DNA from: Spirochaetales bacterium
Lineage (GTDB): Bacteria > Spirochaetota > Spirochaetia > UBA9216
DNA: 64,000 bases
Assembly (NCBI GenBank): GCA_016342585.1
Contig: JAEINK010000003.1
Span: forward strand, 1 to 64,000
Direction: 5' to 3'
The number at the start of each line of letters is the position of its first letter. Within the stretch, counting starts at the first letter, position 1. A program made the translations under genes and the position numbers. Positions 15,520 through 24,502 of this stretch are shown here, piece by piece. Under the pieces are notes generated by a model that was given only the letters and a program-made list of their open reading frames with translations, did no database searches and was not told where the DNA came from.

Positions 15520-16116
15520 ATGCATATATTAATTGTTTTTTCTCACCCTAACCGTGAGAGTTTAAACGGCGCTTTTCTGGATAAGGCCATTGAAGGGCTA
15601 AAACTCAATCCGGAAAAGGTTGAGGTCGAAGTCCTTGATTTGTACAGCGATTATTTTGATCCCCGCCTGACCTTCAATGAAGAGAAGAAGAGGCGAGATA
15701 TGTATCGGGATCCGGCTATGGAAAAATATAGACAGCAAATTCTCAATGCGGATAGGATCATTTTTATTTATCCCATATGGTGGGGGAGACCTCCTGCCAT
15801 TTTACTTGGGTATTTTGATCAACTCCTTTCGTCTGGATTTGCCTATAAAAATATTCCAGGCAAAATTATGCCAGAGGGACTATTAAAAAAGAAGAGGGTC
15901 GTCTGTATCTCTACCATGAAGGGGCCGACAGGCTATCCACTTCTACTTCTAAGGAATGCCCATAAAGTTCTTATGAGAAAGGCCATTTTCAACTTCGTAG
16001 GGATCAGAGATGTTCGATTTTTCGAGTTTGGAGGGATGGAGAAGAAAAATGGAAAGCAGGCCGAATACCTTAAACGAATAAAGCGGTATATGTTGAAACT
16101 GAAATCAGTCGCATAA
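15520..16116 (+). CDS. NAD(P)H-dependent quinone oxidoreductase, flavodoxin fold
   Basis: MdaB/KefF-like flavoprotein of 198 aa that would reduce quinones or other electrophiles by two electrons using FMN or FAD. Motifs are the N-terminal LIVFSHPNRESLNGAF phosphate loop, IFIYPIWWGRPPAIL, and the GPTG segment after CISTMK. ATG 15520 is chosen over ATG 15496 because AAGGAGG (15508-15514) precedes it by 5 nt. Divergent MarR and operator suggest induction by a small toxic molecule. Confidence 0.87.
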   Translation: MHILIVFSHPNRESLNGAFLDKAIEGLKLNPEKVEVEVLDLYSDYFDPRLTFNEEKKRRDMYRDPAMEKYRQQILNADRIIFIYPIWWGRPPAILLGYFDQLLSSGFAYKNIPGKIMPEGLLKKKRVVCISTMKGPTGYPLLLLRNAHKVLMRKAIFNFVGIRDVRFFEFGGMEKKNGKQAEYLKRIKRYMLKLKSVA

Positions 16117-16119
16117 ATT

Positions 16120-16562
16120 TTGGAGGTTTCTCCGGTCTTAAAAAGTAAGCCCATACCAAAAACCGCTGCCGAGATAAAGAGTGAAGACGCCGTATCGAAT
16201 TGGGGCAGTAAAGTAGAACAGGATGTGATAACTCATCCGGACTCACCATCCTGTCGTCAGGATGTGTCCTTCCTTGTGGATGGTACTCGAATAGTTCTCT
16301 GGGGGACTTCCACCTCCGGGGCCTATGGGATTATCAATGCGGCGGAGGACCCCAATATTGCCGGTGTTATTGCCCAATGTACTCCCTTTGATCACAAAGA
16401 GGATTCCAAACCCTATCTTGCCAGAGTCGGTTACGGTTTTTTCTTCAAACTACTTATACACGGGCAGAGGTAATCATTTATCCAATCGAGCATTTTGAGA
16501 AGGCTGTTGCTAAACAGATTCAGTTTCTTGAAAAAATCAGTTCTGGTAGGTTTCCAGGATAA
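16120..16562 (+). pseudogene. Alpha/beta-hydrolase remnant
   Basis: The first frame (16120-16473) carries a helical lead and an alpha/beta-hydrolase nucleophile-elbow region, VLWGTSTSGAYGI, then ends abruptly after LLIHGQR. A different frame immediately downstream encodes VIIYPIEHFEKAVAKQIQFL, which looks like the C-terminal catalytic-His region of the same family. The middle lid/core segment is missing, so a deletion with frameshift is inferred. It sits just behind the quinone reductase and runs into the end of the convergent HD-GYP gene. Confidence 0.6.
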
Positions 16563-17670
16563 TCTTGATCCTCTCTATTTTCTGTAAAAAGACTTCTACA
16601 ATCTCTGGATCGAACTGAATATCTGATCTCTGTGATATATATTCAATACACTTTTTCTGTGGCCAGGGCTCTTTATAGGGCCTTTCACTTCGAAGTGCAT
16701 CATAAACGTCGGCGATAGCCGTGATTCGGGCTTCTATGGGGATATCTTCCCCTTTCAATCCCAGGGGGTATCCCTCCCCGTTCCAATATTCATGGTGATT
16801 TAAGGCGATATTGGCGGCAATCTTAATCACGCAATTCTCATCAGTCGAATTGGCACAGTCTGGTGTTGTCTCCGATTCCAGTTTACAGAACGTGGTCACA
16901 AATTTGTTTGAATGAAGGATGTCATTACCATACTGACAGTGTTCCTTCATCTTTTCCCACTCTTCGGCGGTGAGTTTGCCATTTTTTAACAGGATCTGAT
17001 CGGGGATGCCAATCTTGCCGATATCGTGGACAGGTGAAGCCAGTTTTATATTGTGAACAGCGGCTTCACTCCATCCTAATCCTTCAGCTATACACCCTGA
17101 TATTTCAGAAACTCGCAGAAAGTGGTTTCCTGTTTCAAAATCCTTATATTCGGCAGCTTGAGAAAGGATTCCTATTACCTGCCGCCTTGAGATCTCAAGT
17201 TCCCTGGTCCTCTGTTCAAGCATGGATGTCCGAACAGCAACAAGCTCCTCAAGATGTTCCTTGTAGGCCCTGTTTTCCTTCATGAGAACGGCCTTTTCAA
17301 GTGCTTTATCAACCGTGTAACCGAGGAGTGAAAGGTCCTGAATCGGTTTGATGAGATAATCCCAGGCCCCCAGACGGAGGGCTTGAACGGCATCATCGAT
17401 CCTGTTCACACCGGATATAACGATGACTGGAATCTCCGGGAAATTCTCCCGGGTGTGCTTCAGGACCTCCATACCATCCCCTTCGGGCATCCGGAGATCT
17501 GTCAGGATAACTGATGGTTTTTCACTGTTTATCTTCTCGATACCGATCCTTCCGTTTTCAGCATTCGCTACCTCGAAGCCATGATCTTCAAGATAGTAGG
17601 TGAAGCTTTGCCGGATTATCCGTTCGTCATCAATTACCAGTATTTTGGCATTTTCTATATTAATATCCAT
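16537..17670 (-). CDS. Response regulator with HD-GYP domain
   Basis: A receiver domain (residues about 7-120; acidic DDE, phospho-Asp in LTDLRMPEGDG, Lys in YLIKPI) joined by a coiled-coil linker (about 125-180) to an HD-GYP phosphodiesterase. The HD-GYP part has HDIGKIGIPDQIL, HHEYWNGEGYP and ITAIADVYDALRSERPYK, so c-di-GMP hydrolysis is predicted. ATG 17670 gives MDINIENAKIL directly before the receiver; ATG 17682 is an alternative. No histidine kinase lies beside it, so its partner is elsewhere. Confidence 0.9.
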   Translation of the reverse strand: MDINIENAKILVIDDERIIRQSFTYYLEDHGFEVANAENGRIGIEKINSEKPSVILTDLRMPEGDGMEVLKHTRENFPEIPVIVISGVNRIDDAVQALRLGAWDYLIKPIQDLSLLGYTVDKALEKAVLMKENRAYKEHLEELVAVRTSMLEQRTRELEISRRQVIGILSQAAEYKDFETGNHFLRVSEISGCIAEGLGWSEAAVHNIKLASPVHDIGKIGIPDQILLKNGKLTAEEWEKMKEHCQYGNDILHSNKFVTTFCKLESETTPDCANSTDENCVIKIAANIALNHHEYWNGEGYPLGLKGEDIPIEARITAIADVYDALRSERPYKEPWPQKKCIEYISQRSDIQFDPEIVEVFLQKIERIKIILETYQN

Positions 17671-17742
17671 AACTAATAACAATTATAGTGGATGGCATAT
17701 ATAAAACAAATAATTATAGTGTTTTTTTTGTTTATTTATAAA

Positions 17743-18558
17743 TTAACAGCAGGACCCTTCCACAGGAATCTGCAGTTCTGTGAGCCATTCGGATTCATCA
17801 TCCTTATTCCATATTCCATCGATGTAGGACTCGCGGGGGTTCCCCACCGTCTCCCACTTATTTTCCCGGATCCAGGTGAAGGCAAAACTATAGGCTTCAC
17901 GGAGGGTTGAATAAGGACCTTTATGAAGGATACAGACTGCCTGTTTTACGGGTGGGATCCTTTTGTATTTAACCATGTCCGAATCTTCACAAAAATCTAC
18001 CACCGATTCGCACACCTCCACATCGATATCCTTTTCCTTGTATTCTCCGTCATGATAGATGGTAAAGCAATAAGCCGGCAAGGCGCAAACAGCTTTTTGC
18101 CGCCCCATTTCTTCTCCCATTTTCGGGACAATATCGAAGTATGTCTCATACTCCGGGATCACAACCCTCATGGAGGCAACGATTACACCAGGTAATGATT
18201 TAATAATTGGATCATAATTCATAAGACTATCTCCTTTAATCCTTTTTCGATAGGATTTGATTTGTGTCATCTGCTGCTTTGTCCTTGTTAATTCTACCTC
18301 CAGTTCAAGCTCCCTGAGCCGGAGGTAGAGATCAATCCCCTCATTTTTATCAATCATCTCTTTGATTTCATTCAAAGGTAAACCCATCTGCTTTAGAGTC
18401 AGGATCCGGTGAACGCGGGGAAGCTGGCTGGTGGTATAGTATCTGTATCCCGTATAATCATCAACCCGATCCGGTTTTAACAAATCTAACTCATCCCAAT
18501 GCCGTAAGGTCTTGGTTGTGATCCTGTTAATTTTGGAAAACATTCCTATTTGATACAA
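17743..18558 (-). CDS. MerR-family regulator with GyrI-like effector domain
   Basis: BmrR/TipAL-type regulator of 271 aa. An N-terminal MerR helix-turn-helix (IGMFSKINRITTKTLRHWDE and DDYTGYRYYTTSQLPRV) is followed by a coiled coil and a C-terminal GyrI-like domain (about 110-270) with LHKGPYSTLREAY, a fold that binds bulky lipophilic drugs. It ends in GSCC. It is third in an operon after the ABC ATPase and permease (9-bp gap), whose promoter carries a MerR-type operator, so it likely autoregulates the exporter. Confidence 0.88.
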   Translation of the reverse strand: MYQIGMFSKINRITTKTLRHWDELDLLKPDRVDDYTGYRYYTTSQLPRVHRILTLKQMGLPLNEIKEMIDKNEGIDLYLRLRELELEVELTRTKQQMTQIKSYRKRIKGDSLMNYDPIIKSLPGVIVASMRVVIPEYETYFDIVPKMGEEMGRQKAVCALPAYCFTIYHDGEYKEKDIDVEVCESVVDFCEDSDMVKYKRIPPVKQAVCILHKGPYSTLREAYSFAFTWIRENKWETVGNPRESYIDGIWNKDDESEWLTELQIPVEGSCC

Positions 18559-18567
18559 AATTTCCTC

Positions 18568-19332
18568 CTATTCCCATTTAAAACTTTTCAGGGAAATAAT
18601 GATCCCTGCCAAAGTGGTGAAACCAAGGACTATGATTGGAATCAGTGTCACTTCCTGTGAGAGCCCAAGGGATGTGGTTTTAAGCAGCTTTATCCCCTGA
18701 GTCAGGGGGAGAATGTCCGAAACTCTCTGGAGTCCCCGGGGCATAATCTCATAAGGTATTGTACCACCCGACAGGAAAAACATGGGAAAATATATCAGGG
18801 AGCAGAGCAAATTGGCACTCTTGGTATTTTTGGAAACACTTGTGATGACCATACCGATGGAAAATATCGCCATTAAAACAAGGAGATAAGAGAGGAGGAA
18901 CCGGGGAACGGATCCAGTTATGGTGTAGCCGAAGAAGAACTTTGCAGTGAGCCATACCATAAGGGCGGATAAGATGGCAAAGAGCGCATTGGTGAGAACC
19001 TGGGCTCCCAGCATCATTCCCGGATGGGTCGGGGTCACTTTAAATCTCTTTAAAATCTTCCTTTCACGGTATCCAGACATGGTCAGCGGCAGACCCATTA
19101 AGCCGGAGGCGCATATTCCTACCGCAATTACTCCGGCGAAAGCCTGCTGCATGGCTGTGAAATCTACCCCCGGAGCGGCTGGTTTATTTCCGAAGATTAT
19201 ACCCAGAAGGATCATAATCCCCATGGGTAGAAGGATCCCGAAGAGGACCCCAGAGAACTCCCGTAATGATAGTTTGACCTCAGTTTTAAACAGCACGAAC
19301 AGTGTTTTCAATTTTTCCCTCCCGTTCTTCAA
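18568..19332 (-). CDS. ABC-2 type transporter permease
   Basis: Membrane subunit of a drug or lipid exporter, 254 aa, with six hydrophobic segments of the ABC-2 type and the SGGTIPYEIMP loop between late helices. Its start overlaps the ATPase coding end by 47 bp (19286-19332), implying translational coupling. Substrate is unknown; the MerR/GyrI-domain regulator in the same operon suggests a hydrophobic toxin or antibiotic. Confidence 0.87.
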   Translation of the reverse strand: MKNGREKLKTLFVLFKTEVKLSLREFSGVLFGILLPMGIMILLGIIFGNKPAAPGVDFTAMQQAFAGVIAVGICASGLMGLPLTMSGYRERKILKRFKVTPTHPGMMLGAQVLTNALFAILSALMVWLTAKFFFGYTITGSVPRFLLSYLLVLMAIFSIGMVITSVSKNTKSANLLCSLIYFPMFFLSGGTIPYEIMPRGLQRVSDILPLTQGIKLLKTTSLGLSQEVTLIPIIVLGFTTLAGIIISLKSFKWE

Positions 19333-20035
19333 TACAGGCTATATACGCCTCTTCAAGGTTTGAATAAGCTGAATTCTCAACAATTTCAGACGGACTCCCC
19401 TCAATTACGGTCTCCCCCCTGTGAAGGATAGCGATCCGATCACAAAGATAGGTAACCTCATCCATGTAGTGGGATGTCAGGAATATTGTCAGCCCCTGGT
19501 TTTTCAGTTTTTCAAGGTATCGCCAAACCTCTCTTCTGGCCAGGGGATCAAGACCGGTGGTCAGTTCATCCAGAAATACAACTTCAGGCCGGTGTATCAG
19601 GGCAAGCACCAGAGAGAGTTTCTGCTGTTCTCCCCCCGACAGTGATTCAACCAGAACTTTTTTCTTATCGATGAGTTGAAATTGTGTCAGAAGGGTCTCC
19701 CACTCCATTTTTTTCCGATACAAACTTGAGATGAGTTCACACATCTCTTCCACCCGGATCCTGTCGGGATAGGATGAAGCCTGGAACTGGACACCAACTT
19801 TGTTGAAAATAATTCGTCTGTTGTTCCGGGGATCCTCTCCCAGAATTTCAATAACTCCCTTATCGGGGTTCCTTGTCCCGAGAATACACTCCAGGGCTGT
19901 CGTTTTCCCTGCACCGTTAGGGCCTAAGAGTCCGAATATCTTACCCCGATCAATCTGGAGATTCAGCGATTTCAAGGCCGTAAGGCCTTCATACTTTTTT
20001 GTCAGATTCCTGACAATTATTGCTTTTTCACCCAT
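19286..20035 (-). CDS. ABC transporter ATP-binding protein
   Basis: ATPase of 249 aa energising the ABC-2 exporter. Walker A is LLGPNGAGKTTALE, the signature is SLSGGEQQKLSL, Walker B is VVFLDELTTGLDP, and the H-loop is LTSHYMDEV. The Shine-Dalgarno AAGGAGG precedes ATG 20035. It is the first gene of the ATPase-permease-MerR operon, immediately downstream of the MerR-type promoter. Confidence 0.92.
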   Translation of the reverse strand: MGEKAIIVRNLTKKYEGLTALKSLNLQIDRGKIFGLLGPNGAGKTTALECILGTRNPDKGVIEILGEDPRNNRRIIFNKVGVQFQASSYPDRIRVEEMCELISSLYRKKMEWETLLTQFQLIDKKKVLVESLSGGEQQKLSLVLALIHRPEVVFLDELTTGLDPLARREVWRYLEKLKNQGLTIFLTSHYMDEVTYLCDRIAILHRGETVIEGSPSEIVENSAYSNLEEAYIACIEEREGKIENTVRAV

Positions 20036-20053
20036 TTTTGCCTCCTTGAATCA

Positions 20054-20084
20054 ATCCTAAAGTTTCCCCTAAGGGGAAGGTCAA
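20054..20084 (-). promoter_or_regulatory. MerR-type promoter/operator of the ABC operon
   Basis: On the minus strand: -35 TTGACC (20079-20084), -10 TAGGAT (20054-20059), with a 19-bp spacer. The spacer contains the palindrome TTCCCCT-T-AGGGGAA (20064-20078). A 19-bp spacer with a dyad between the hexamers is diagnostic of MerR-family control, where the activator untwists DNA. Confidence 0.85.
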
Positions 20085-20212
20085 GAAGGAATTTCATTTT
20101 AAATTGTTTTTTGGAATCGAAAGGGAATCTGATAGAAGCGCCGGCCGAAATTCTCATTTAGAATTTGAGGAATTTCATTGACCTGACAGGAGATATTCTT
20201 TAAATTCAGTCA

Positions 20213-20863
20213 ATGAAACAGTCGATACTCCAAAAGCCGCTGACGTACAGCTACTTTAATGTGACCTTTGTGCTGATTGGCATTAATATTCTGGTCTATT
20301 TCTTCAATATGATGATTCCGGATACCCGGATTTATATGGCTATGATTCCTGTTCTTGTGATCCGAGATCATACCTACTGGCAGTTCCTGACCTATATGTT
20401 TACTCATGGTTCCATGACCCACATTCTGTTTAATATGCTTGGTCTCTTTTTCTTTGGTGCTTCGGTAGAACGCCGGATGGGGAGTTGGGAGTTTCTCCTT
20501 TTTTATCTTCTGACTGGGGTTCTGGCCGGCATTTTTTCCTTCATTGTATACTATTTTACCGGAGCCTATACGGTAATCCTTCTGGGGGCCAGCGGGGCGG
20601 TCTATGCTGTATTACTCGCCTATGCCTCCTATTACCCCGATTCAAGAATTTTTATCTTTGGACTGATCCCCATCAAGGCTTCCATGATGGTTCTGATCTA
20701 TACGGCTCTTGCCCTCTTTAACCAGTTTACAGGCAGTCGGGGAGGGGTGGCCCATATGACCCACCTGGCGGGATTCGGATTTGCTTTTTTATATTTTCTG
20801 ATCAGACTCGGGATAAATCCCATCGATTCATTCACCGGTAAAAAACAAAACCCCTGGAGATAG
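20213..20863 (+). CDS. Rhomboid-family intramembrane serine protease
   Basis: Six-helix rhomboid protease, 216 aa. Visible are HILFNMLGLFFFG with the conserved His/Asn, the catalytic serine motif GASGAVYA, and the catalytic His in HMTHLAGFGFA. All active-site elements are present, so activity is expected; substrates are unknown. It reads on into the exported hypothetical gene 40 bp downstream. Confidence 0.92.
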   Translation: MKQSILQKPLTYSYFNVTFVLIGINILVYFFNMMIPDTRIYMAMIPVLVIRDHTYWQFLTYMFTHGSMTHILFNMLGLFFFGASVERRMGSWEFLLFYLLTGVLAGIFSFIVYYFTGAYTVILLGASGAVYAVLLAYASYYPDSRIFIFGLIPIKASMMVLIYTALALFNQFTGSRGGVAHMTHLAGFGFAFLYFLIRLGINPIDSFTGKKQNPWR

Positions 20864-20903
20864 AACCTTCAGGATTTGAGGGAAACGGGACGATAATATT
20901 TAC

Positions 20904-21578
20904 ATGGTAAAGTATCATACCGGATTCCGTCCTTTTATGCTCACTCTTGTTTTTTTACTTTTCTCCTCTGTGATCCTGTCTGCTTCCGATTATCTTTCCG
21001 GAACATTCTGGTGGGAGACCGAACCCTTTGTGGGTGGTGTTGATTATCCTCAGAATGAAGAGGAGGCCATAAAATACCTGCTGGAGGAGGCCCAATGGGT
21101 CTTTTCCGGGATGATTTATGGTTTTGCAGTGGATTACACCCCCGCCGATTCATCCCGGGAAATTGAACAGGTTTTTAATATGACACCCCTGGGGTCAATA
21201 CCCTGGGGAGATCCCCGGCTCAAGGTCATAACCGGCTGGCGTGAGCGGACCCGCCATTTTACCGATATTGGTTATACTCTGGAAGGGATGACCCTCCTGC
21301 GACGGCAGGCCTGGGAGTCCAATGTTCATCCCCAGGCCTCACAGCTTGGGCTCTACACCATGTATGAAGGTTTCCGGGGTCGGAGGAGGGCTGTTGAAAA
21401 TGCGGCTCTCCAGGCTATTCGTGATTATTACAGGCAGCGGATAGGTTCAAGACCGACCGAGATTCGGGGTGAGATAGCCTTATTTGATGTTCCCTATATC
21501 ATTATAAAAGAGGGCGCCTACCATGCCCGGGTCCGGATCTGCATGGATCTGGAAGTTACCGGGCAGGTGGCTTATTAA
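20904..21578 (+). CDS. Exported protein of unknown function
   Basis: 224 aa with a hydrophobic signal (about 12-28, ending near LSASDY) and no other membrane segment, so probably periplasmic. The mature part is rich in Trp and Arg, with WWETEPFVGG near the start and a helical EGFRGRRRAVENAALQAI stretch. No family was recognised. Its position 40 bp after the rhomboid suggests co-transcription. It is convergent with adenosine deaminase, 16 bp apart. Confidence 0.6.
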   Translation: MVKYHTGFRPFMLTLVFLLFSSVILSASDYLSGTFWWETEPFVGGVDYPQNEEEAIKYLLEEAQWVFSGMIYGFAVDYTPADSSREIEQVFNMTPLGSIPWGDPRLKVITGWRERTRHFTDIGYTLEGMTLLRRQAWESNVHPQASQLGLYTMYEGFRGRRRAVENAALQAIRDYYRQRIGSRPTEIRGEIALFDVPYIIIKEGAYHARVRICMDLEVTGQVAY

Positions 21579-21594
21579 AGGATAATTGTAAACT

Positions 21595-22683
21595 TCAATA
21601 ATCGTTGGGATTCGTTTCCGATTTAATCTTCGCATACCCCGGTTTCAATGTATCGTAAATCACCTTGAGCCTTGTCTCATAGGGAGCAAAGGCGGATTTC
21701 ATAGCATTTATGGTGATCTTTTCAAGATCTCGCAAGGTGAGATTGAAGTAGGTCACCGCTAACTCCAGCTCCTTTGAAAGGGTTGTGTCACTCATCAGTG
21801 GATTATCTGTGGAGAGTGTGACTCGGAAGTTATTTCGGTAATAGAGATTAAATGGGTGTTCATCCAGAGAAGGGGCGGCTCCGGTCTGTATATTGGAAGA
21901 GAGGCACATCTCCAGGGGGATCCTCTTGTCCCTGACAAAGGTGGCCAGTGAGCCCATGTTTTCTATCCGTGTTCCCTTGTAGACCATATCTTCCTGAAGC
22001 CTTGTTCCATGACCTATACGATGGGCACCGCAGGTCTGGATAGCCTGCCAGATGGATTCGACTCCGAAAGCCTCTCCTGCATGGATAGTGATGCTGAAAT
22101 TCCTGTTCCGGATGTACTGAAATGCTGCCAAATGGGCCTTGGGGGGATGGCCGTTTTCATCTCCCGCTATATCGAAGGCGACAACCCCCTTGTTGCGGTA
22201 GGAGACGGCCAGCTCCGCCACCTGGAGCGAGTTATCCGGGCTTTCATGACGCATGGCACAGAGGATGAGTCCGAACTCGACTCCCGTTGCCTCTCTTCCT
22301 GCTTTAAGCCCCCGGAGAGCGGCCTCCACGATCTCCTCGAGATTCAGCCCCTTGTCAGTCAGCAGGGTCGGTGCAAAACGGATTTCCGCATAAGCCACAT
22401 TCTCTTTCGCGAAATCTTCGATTGCTTCACGGGAGATCCTCTCAATAGCCTCTTTTGTCTGCATAACCGCACAGGTTACGGAGAATCCCTCCAGGTAGAG
22501 CCCCAGAGACTTTCTGTCGGCTCCCCGGTGGAACCAATCTGCCAGCTCTTTGGGATCATGGGAAGGAATTTCTATATTATCCAGTTCTGCCAGTTCTATT
22601 ATTGTTTCCGGACGAACACCGCCGTCCAGATGGTAGTGTAATTCCACCTTGGGAATTTTTTTTATCATTTCTTTGGTAATCAT
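21595..22683 (-). CDS. add: Adenosine deaminase
   Basis: Zinc-dependent deaminase converting adenosine to inosine, 362 aa. Metal and catalytic motifs are present: ELHYHLDGGVRPE (two His), TIHAGEAFG (His and catalytic Glu), HRIGHGTRL (His) and LSTDNPLMS (Asp pair). The spelling matches adenosine rather than adenine deaminase, although specificity is inferred. It is divergent from the ABC-F gene across about 150 bp. Confidence 0.92.
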   Translation of the reverse strand: MITKEMIKKIPKVELHYHLDGGVRPETIIELAELDNIEIPSHDPKELADWFHRGADRKSLGLYLEGFSVTCAVMQTKEAIERISREAIEDFAKENVAYAEIRFAPTLLTDKGLNLEEIVEAALRGLKAGREATGVEFGLILCAMRHESPDNSLQVAELAVSYRNKGVVAFDIAGDENGHPPKAHLAAFQYIRNRNFSITIHAGEAFGVESIWQAIQTCGAHRIGHGTRLQEDMVYKGTRIENMGSLATFVRDKRIPLEMCLSSNIQTGAAPSLDEHPFNLYYRNNFRVTLSTDNPLMSDTTLSKELELAVTYFNLTLRDLEKITINAMKSAFAPYETRLKVIYDTLKPGYAKIKSETNPNDY

Positions 22684-22831
22684 AATTTTATTGTAACAAA
22701 TATATGGGGATCCGGCAAATTTTAATGAATGAATTCAGCTTTTAGCGACCTTTGACAAAGGGGCTTTTTTTCCTGTAAACTCTACCCCTGAAAACAATTA
22801 TTCCAAACCTTCCCAGTATAAGGATTTACTC

Positions 22832-24451
22832 ATGATCAATCTCTCCAATATCAAAATCGCCTACGGCGGCCGGGTTCTGTTTAAAAATGGTAATGTCCAG
22901 ATTAACGACGGCGAGAAGATCGGTCTTGTGGGGCCCAATGGTGCCGGCAAAACCACAGTGTTTAAGATTATTACGGGGGATGAAAGTCCCGATGAGGGGA
23001 TGGTGACCATGGATCCCGGGACGGTTATTGGTTATTTTTCGCAGGATGTGGGCGAGATGGCTGGGACAAAGGTCCTGCAGGAGGTTCTCTCCGGTGCGGG
23101 GCGTGTGTATGAGATAGGGGAAAAGCTTGGTGAACTGGAACACCGGATGTCTGACCCTGACGGACCTGGATTAACCGATGATGAGATGGATAAATATGGT
23201 GAGCTTCAGATGGAGTTTCAGCACCTCGATGGTTATGAACTGGAAAACCAGGCCGAGACGATCCTGGAAGGGTTGGGAATCCGCCGGGACCGTTGGGAGA
23301 TGCCTGTTGAAACCTTCAGCGGCGGGTGGAAGATGAGGATCTCCCTGGCCAAGATTCTGCTTTTAAATCCACAGGTTCTTTTAATAGATGAACCTACCAA
23401 CCATCTGGATGTAGAATCCATAATCTGGTTGGAGGGGTGGCTTCGCTCCTTTAAAGGTTCGGTTGTTATGACCAGCCATGACAGGGAGTTTATGACCAGA
23501 CTTTGCGGAAAGACCATCGAGGTTGCGGCGGGTTCTCTTACCTCCTATAGCGGAGACTATGATTTCTACCTGAAGGAGAGGATCATCCGGCGGGAACAGC
23601 TTCTCTCGTCACAGAAACGGCAGCAGGCCATGCTTGCCAAGGAGGAGGAGTTTATTGCCAGGTTTGCCGCCCGGGCATCCCATGCTGCTCAGGTTCAGTC
23701 CCGGATCAAGACGATTGAAAAAATCGAAAGGATAGAGATTCCACCGGATCCCAAGGTTATGAAGCTTAGTTTCGATGAACATAAGCGAAGCGGAGATCAG
23801 GTGGTTGAGATGACCAATCTCGGTAAAGCCTGGCCGAATCCGGATGGTTCCGAACTTTCGGTTTTCAGCGGGATCTCAGGGACAGTGGTCCGGGGAAACA
23901 AGATTGCCGTAACCGGTATAAATGGAGCCGGAAAGTCCACCCTCCTTAAAGTTATTACAGAACAGACCGATCCCAGCTCCGGAAAATGTACACTTGGAGC
24001 CAGTGTGAATGTGGGCTATTTCAGTCAGTATTCATCCGATGTCCTCGATCCAGGCCGATCTATCTTCGAAGAGGTGGCCGAGCGGTTGCCCATGGCTACC
24101 ATCGGTTATATTAAGAATTTGCTTGGTGCATTCCAATTCTCCGGAGATGATGCAGACAAAAAGGTTTCCGTTCTTTCCGGGGGGGAGAGGAGCCGTGTCA
24201 TGCTGGCCTTGATCCTGGCCTCGCCGGTCAATTTCCTCGTTCTTGATGAACCGACAAACCATCTGGATATCGCCAGCCGCGAGGTTCTCCTTGCGGCTTT
24301 GAAAGATTTTAAGGGGACTATCATGATCGTAAGCCATGACCGGTATTTCCTGAAACACCTGTCCAACCGTGTTTTTGAGATTGATCACGGTCAGATGAGG
24401 ATCTTTGAGGGGGATTATGAGTATTACCTCTCGAAGAAATCGGGAAATTGA
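22832..24451 (+). CDS. ABC-F family ribosome-associated ATPase
   Basis: Cytosolic duplicated ABC ATPase, 539 aa, with no membrane domain. Walker A motifs are GPNGAGKTTVFK (first half) and GINGAGKSTLLK (second); signatures are FSGGWKMRISLAK and LSGGERSRVMLAL; both halves have LDEPTNHLD-type Walker B. The inter-domain linker (about 240-310) is the basic coiled region that reaches the ribosomal P-site tRNA in this family (EttA/Uup/YdiF types). The role is translation regulation or antibiotic protection. AAGGA lies upstream of ATG 22832. Confidence 0.92.
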   Translation: MINLSNIKIAYGGRVLFKNGNVQINDGEKIGLVGPNGAGKTTVFKIITGDESPDEGMVTMDPGTVIGYFSQDVGEMAGTKVLQEVLSGAGRVYEIGEKLGELEHRMSDPDGPGLTDDEMDKYGELQMEFQHLDGYELENQAETILEGLGIRRDRWEMPVETFSGGWKMRISLAKILLLNPQVLLIDEPTNHLDVESIIWLEGWLRSFKGSVVMTSHDREFMTRLCGKTIEVAAGSLTSYSGDYDFYLKERIIRREQLLSSQKRQQAMLAKEEEFIARFAARASHAAQVQSRIKTIEKIERIEIPPDPKVMKLSFDEHKRSGDQVVEMTNLGKAWPNPDGSELSVFSGISGTVVRGNKIAVTGINGAGKSTLLKVITEQTDPSSGKCTLGASVNVGYFSQYSSDVLDPGRSIFEEVAERLPMATIGYIKNLLGAFQFSGDDADKKVSVLSGGERSRVMLALILASPVNFLVLDEPTNHLDIASREVLLAALKDFKGTIMIVSHDRYFLKHLSNRVFEIDHGQMRIFEGDYEYYLSKKSGN

Positions 24452-24502
24452 GGGGGCATCTTTAGCTCCTGTTCGGCTGAGATCTCTTCGGGTAGACGCT
24501 TC

